NCBI GenBank assembly: GCA_946122785.1 | Contig: CAMGYJ010000009.1 | Coordinates: forward strand, 28,121,633 to 28,185,632 | DNA: 64,000 bases | Direction: 5' to 3' | From: Linum tenue | Taxonomy: Eukaryota; Streptophyta; Magnoliopsida; Malpighiales; Linaceae | Shown: piece after piece, positions 60,301 to 64,000 of the stretch | How the letters are laid out: each line of letters starts with the position of its first letter | How positions within the stretch are numbered: position 1 is the stretch's first letter | Notes under the pieces: model-generated | What the model saw: the letters and a program-made list of their open reading frames with translations, nothing else | Databases searched by the model: none | Told to the model about the DNA's origin: nothing | Program-made: the position numbers and the translations under genes

Positions 60301-61695
60301 ATGGCGCAGCCTAATCTCCAGCACCCGTTCATCCGGGATCTAAGGCGGGGCCCCACCGCAGACCGCTTCAAGGAGGTCCTGGAAACCCCATTTGGGTCAC
60401 ACCACTGCTGGTCCAAATGGGAGTTTCGGCGATTGCACGGCTACGAGCAGCTCTCCGCCGCCGTCGCCAACACCGCATGGCGCCGCCTGCTCATCCTCTG
60501 CGAGAAGGTCTACTACGAGCCCGTGTGGGAGTTCTACACGACCTTCAAGCACAATTCCACGACCGATTGGCAGGACGGTACAGCCGTCCAATTCAGGCTG
60601 GGCGGTGTCCCCCGGTCCATGAGCTACCACGAGCTGGCCGAGGCTCTCGACCTCGACCTCGACGACCGTCGGCACTACATCACCGAGGCCAATGATCCGC
60701 CGGAAGTGGACTTCGGGAGGCTGTACACCAGCCTGGCTTGGCCAGGCCAGACGCGTCCCTTCCGGGCCGGGAGGACGAAGGCATCCACCCTGATGCTCGA
60801 CAACCGACTTCTCCACCACCTGCTGGCGAAGTCTTACACCCCTGCAGCAGCCAGTGCCAGCGCCATCACGAAGAGGACCCTGTACTTCATCCATTCGATC
60901 CGCCAGCGCAACCATCCTCTCCACCTGGGTTCGGTGGTGGCAAAGACCTTCGAGCAGACTGCTACAGAGCTGAAGAGTCTCCACTGCGGCCCCCTCATCA
61001 CCCGCCTGGCCACCTTCTTTGGCCTTTCACTGCAGGGGTGCACCGAGGAGGGGGACACCCTCATCTTTGGCAGCAAGACGATCGGGAAGATGCTGCTGTT
61101 GCGGGAGAGGAACGGTGTTCAATGGGTCGATGGGTTTCCGGAACCTCCGATCCCCGCGGAGCCCGAGCCAGAGGCCCAGCCAGAGGGCCAGGAGGGGCAG
61201 GCTGCTGATGAGGTATATCCCGAGGAGGTAGATGTTGTTGCTGCTGCTGATGATCCACCACAGACTGACTTCCATTACGGGGGTAGCAGCTCCGCTTTCC
61301 AGGGCCAGGATTACTTCTCTCATCAGTTCGAGCAGCTGCGGATCCAGAACCAGCTGATCCTCGACCAGCAGATGCAGTTCCATCATCAGTACGCGGCAGA
61401 CCAGGCCGAGTACCGGAACAGGATGGCTGCTTATGACGAGCGGCTGAACATGATCCAGACTCAGCAGGGCGTGACACTCGCCCACATCGAGCGGGAGAAG
61501 CGCCGTTCACGGCGCATGCAGGAGGTTCAGCAGCACCTGCTCCAGCTGCTCCCGGGTGATCCACCTGTCTGGAGGACTCCCTGGGATGACTCCCCTCCAC
61601 ATGCCCCAGCTGACGGTGATGACGGTGCTGCTGGCGCTGCTGATGATGACGCGTTCATGAACGAGATCGACCTCGACGATCTTGGCGACGAGTAG
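60301..61695 (+). CDS. Athila-type 3' ORF (env-position ORF)
   Basis: About 464 codons from the ATG at 60301 (MAQPNLQHPFIRDL). An in-frame ATG at 60283 lies before the splice-acceptor-like site and is less likely. Residues 1-260 match the Athila ORF pattern: WSKWEFRRLHGYEQL, TAWRRLLILCEKVYYEPVWE and VQFRLGGVPRSMSYHELAEA. A Pro/Glu/Ala-rich linker, a Gln-rich coiled coil (QLRIQNQLILDQQMQFHHQY) and a very acidic C-terminus (DEIDLDDLGDE-like) follow. It occupies the env position but I see no signal peptide or membrane helix, so an envelope role is not supported. The frame is intact and markedly GC-rich. Function unknown. Confidence 0.75.
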   Translation: MAQPNLQHPFIRDLRRGPTADRFKEVLETPFGSHHCWSKWEFRRLHGYEQLSAAVANTAWRRLLILCEKVYYEPVWEFYTTFKHNSTTDWQDGTAVQFRLGGVPRSMSYHELAEALDLDLDDRRHYITEANDPPEVDFGRLYTSLAWPGQTRPFRAGRTKASTLMLDNRLLHHLLAKSYTPAAASASAITKRTLYFIHSIRQRNHPLHLGSVVAKTFEQTATELKSLHCGPLITRLATFFGLSLQGCTEEGDTLIFGSKTIGKMLLLRERNGVQWVDGFPEPPIPAEPEPEAQPEGQEGQAADEVYPEEVDVVAAADDPPQTDFHYGGSSSAFQGQDYFSHQFEQLRIQNQLILDQQMQFHHQYAADQAEYRNRMAAYDERLNMIQTQQGVTLAHIEREKRRSRRMQEVQQHLLQLLPGDPPVWRTPWDDSPPHAPADGDDGAAGAADDDAFMNEIDLDDLGDE

Positions 61696-63556
61696 GCTGT
61701 ACTCGTTGCCCGTCTCAGTGTGTTTTCTTTTTCGTTTTAGACTTTTGTGTGTTTGCTCCATGTGTGCGGAGCTTGAACTCAGTGTCGTTTGTTTTTGTTT
61801 TTGGTTTTCCTTTGTGGTTTGTTTTTTATGTAGCCGGCTGGGCTAACACTTATCCCTAACGCACTGTGTGCTAGTGTGTTTCTGGTGTTCGATTTGTGCA
61901 GCATTGTCCACTCTCCCGTTTGTTTCTCGCTGACTGGTCCACTTCCAGTCCCCCAGCAGTGTTCCAATCCGGTAACATCGTTCCCCTTATCTTTCCCTCT
62001 ACTCCATTGAGGGCAATGTCGTGCTTAAGTGTGGGGGGGTGCTTTGTATCGGTTGGAATATTTATTTGGGTGATTGGAGCCTAGTCCGCTGTCCGAATCT
62101 TACGATTTGAGGGCTCCAAGTACTGCTGTTTGATCATATTGGCACTGTGTTTTGATGGATGAATTGATCGGTTTTCGGATTAATAAATGACAACTTGTTT
62201 GCGACTAGGACAACCTATGATGAGGACTGAGATGTGCAGTAGAACGATGTAGGGGTTCAGTTTTTCAACTGTTTGCTTGCCAACTGTGACTTGATCTGAC
62301 TTGATCTGATTACTTGTTCTTGACAGTCGTTTATGCATCTAGTTCAGGGTATCAGAATGTGAGATAGAGCATATAGGTAGCCATGTGAGATTTGAGCCTG
62401 CTCGTTTCTTTCTTGTGCGATAGATCCCTCTTCCATGATGTGTAGCATTCACGTTGTCACTAGCTAAGATGATGGGGGCATAGGATTAGCCCACGCCCAA
62501 AACTGACTGTCCTGATGTGTCATATCCCCTAGTCAGCCCCTTTGAGCCGTGTGTTATCCTTTCTTTTGGTCTATAATGAAAAAAAAAATCACCCTTGTTG
62601 CATCTTTTAGAAGGTTCCACAGAGTGGTTTTTACATATTCTCTGCTGTTTCTGCTAAAGTCTATGTGAGTGTTGGAGGTAGTGCTTAAAAGTTGGGCAGG
62701 TGTTTGAAATTTATGCAGAAGTGGTGGCTCTCTTAAGAAATGAAAAGAAAAATGAAAGTAGAACAAAGAAAAAAATTGAAAGCAAAAGAGAGCCACTACC
62801 AAAAATCTGAATAATGCCCATTAAGTAGTGTTTCTTAGCAGTCTGGCTTGGAAATGCTGATGTTTATACCTCCTTCGCTCTTGTGCTCTTGAGATATTGA
62901 GTAATGCAGAATAGCAGAAAGAAAATACCGGTTTGTTTGACTGTGAGTGTGTGTTTGGAAAATGTGGAACCTTTTGCTATGAATACTTCCACCACCTAAA
63001 AGGCTTTTCCCCATGTCCAAGACCCTAGCCAGTCATTTGAACCTGTGTCTAAGACCTCCTGATTAGTTAGTGGTGACACCCCATATGTGAACTCTAGCAT
63101 TTAGAGGCTGCCATCATGGTGAAGAGATGATAGGGATTGAGAGAAATAGCATGCGCATCTTTCGCATCAAATTGTCCTGACCCCACTGGTCGAGAGTGAG
63201 TGATTCATTTTCATTTTCTATATGCTCTTGTACCCCGGTGAGGACCTAGATTGCTCGGTCTCTATTCTGATGTCTTGAGTTGGATGCATGAGTTGACTAT
63301 TTTGAGTGAGTGGTTGAGTCAAGTTTAGGTTGGCCAGTGAACAGAAGGGAGACTCTTCCTTTACTCGATTTGCTGCACTCGAATGTCCTTTGTGGTGGTT
63401 GTCCAGGTTGTTATTGAGGTTGTTCATGTATTTATGTTTGAAAACCAGTGCGATTCACGTGTTCTGTGCCTTTATGACTTGTCCCCAATGTTGGTTGATT
63501 GAAATATGTAAGCTTACCTGGTGTCTGACTTGGTTTGCTTGGGGACAAGCAAACGG
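61696..63556 (+). other. Long noncoding 3' region of the Athila-like element
   Basis: 1.86 kb without a conserved frame. A second PPT-like word TTAAGTGTGGGGGGG is at 62025-62039, after the phrase GAGGGCAATGTCGTGC. Long 3' noncoding regions are usual in this lineage. Confidence 0.6.
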
Positions 63557-63573
63557 TTAAGTGTGGGGGAGTT
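63557..63573 (+). other. Polypurine tract of the Athila-like element
   Basis: TTAAGTGTGGGGGAGTT directly precedes the 3' LTR start TGATAGACC at 63574. Confidence 0.85.
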
Positions 63574-64000
63574 TGATAGACCGTCATTTACACATGTTTT
63601 TACCCCCGTTCTTACACCGTTTGAGGTATTGATTCTCGTGTTTTAGGCTGATTTCACGCTAGGTTGTGCTTGTTTGTGATATTTCAGGTCCTAGTACGTG
63701 AATGAAGGCTTAGGAGCGAGTCTGGGGTCGATTGGACGAAGATCGGACGAATGGCGAGAATTCAAGGAAGCTGCACGGGCAGACCATGGCATCGCACGGC
63801 CGTGCGAAGGACAATCCAGGCCGTGCGGAATTCTGCGAGAGCATGCACGGGCAGGCCAGAATTCTCACACGGCCGTGCCAAAGTGCAACCCTGGCCGTGT
63901 GGTTTTTGCCGAGGCCGAGCACGGGCTAGATGGAAACCCTACACGGCCGTGCACCCTGGCCGTGTGAGAAGCCTAAGATCGAACTAAACCATACGCCACG
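63574..64000 (+). repeat. 3' LTR of the Athila-like element (first 427 bp)
   Basis: Direct copy of the start of 54683-56103 with about eight substitutions, including the palindrome cluster at 63771-63966. It continues beyond the window. Confidence 0.95.

Larger units (their letters stand above)
54683..64000 (+). mobile_element. Athila-like LTR retrotransposon, 3' LTR cut by window end
   Basis: The features in order are 5' LTR (54683-56103), tRNA-Asp PBS, gag, protease, integrase C-terminal relic, noncoding region, Athila-type ORF, 1.9-kb noncoding region, polypurine tract, 3' LTR start (63574). RT, RNase H and the integrase core are missing. The first 427 bp of both LTRs differ at about eight positions by my count, so insertion is fairly recent. 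It inserted into the ORF1 piece of H3. The expected 5-bp duplication (ATGAT at 54678-54682) would lie beyond the window. Confidence 0.92.

Overview
The window looks like nuclear, repeat-dense, intergenic DNA of a flowering plant, most likely a eudicot. It is almost entirely transposable elements (TEs) nested in one another, plus broken gene fragments carried or trapped by them. The evidence is the mix of plant TE lineages (MULE, Pong-type PIF/Harbinger, hAT, an L1-type LINE, Tat-like and Athila-like Ty3/gypsy elements), AT-rich spacers and plant-type introns. I see no intact cellular gene, tRNA, rRNA or CRISPR array. The species cannot be named from the sequence.

Layout. 1-3510: right part of a defective MULE with a disrupted transposase and, on the opposite strand, a two-exon GRF zinc-finger gene. 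3520-8270: decayed LTR-retrotransposon remnant, split by a complete MULE (3631-6774, 10-bp target duplication) and a 490-bp hAT (7282-7771). 10376-16746: minus-strand L1-type LINE, its ORF1 split by a solo LTR (14631-16106, TSD CCAAC). 17813-19142: small MULE with 9-bp TSD. 20967-37131: a large tandem duplication. The left copy carries a solo LTR, and the right copy carries the LTR, gag and start of protease of the same Tat-like insertion. Both copies hold the same MITE, hAT and LINE-like fragment. 37146-54682: three copies or pieces of one Pong-type Harbinger family (TIRs at 37146, 45119 and 53144), interleaved with two inverted copies of a 5' fragment of a KDM5/JMJ17-type histone demethylase gene, several hATs and a MULE-like end. 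54683 to the window end: a young Athila-like element whose 3' LTR runs off the window. It keeps gag, protease and the Athila-type 3' ORF but has lost RT, RNase H and the integrase core.

How the parts relate. Almost all coding regions are element-encoded: transposase or SANT pairs, gag-protease, LINE ORF1 and ORF2. Most carry stops or frameshifts. The exceptions with long clean frames are the Athila-like protease frame and 3' ORF. Target duplications give relative ages: LINE before solo LTR, retroelement remnant before MULE2 and hAT, Tat-like insertion before the segmental duplication, Harbinger before the hAT and Athila insertions. The most interesting signals are the inverted KDM5 fragments, the tandem duplication that captured one retroelement in two states, and two independent arrays of GC-rich palindromes inside transposons.
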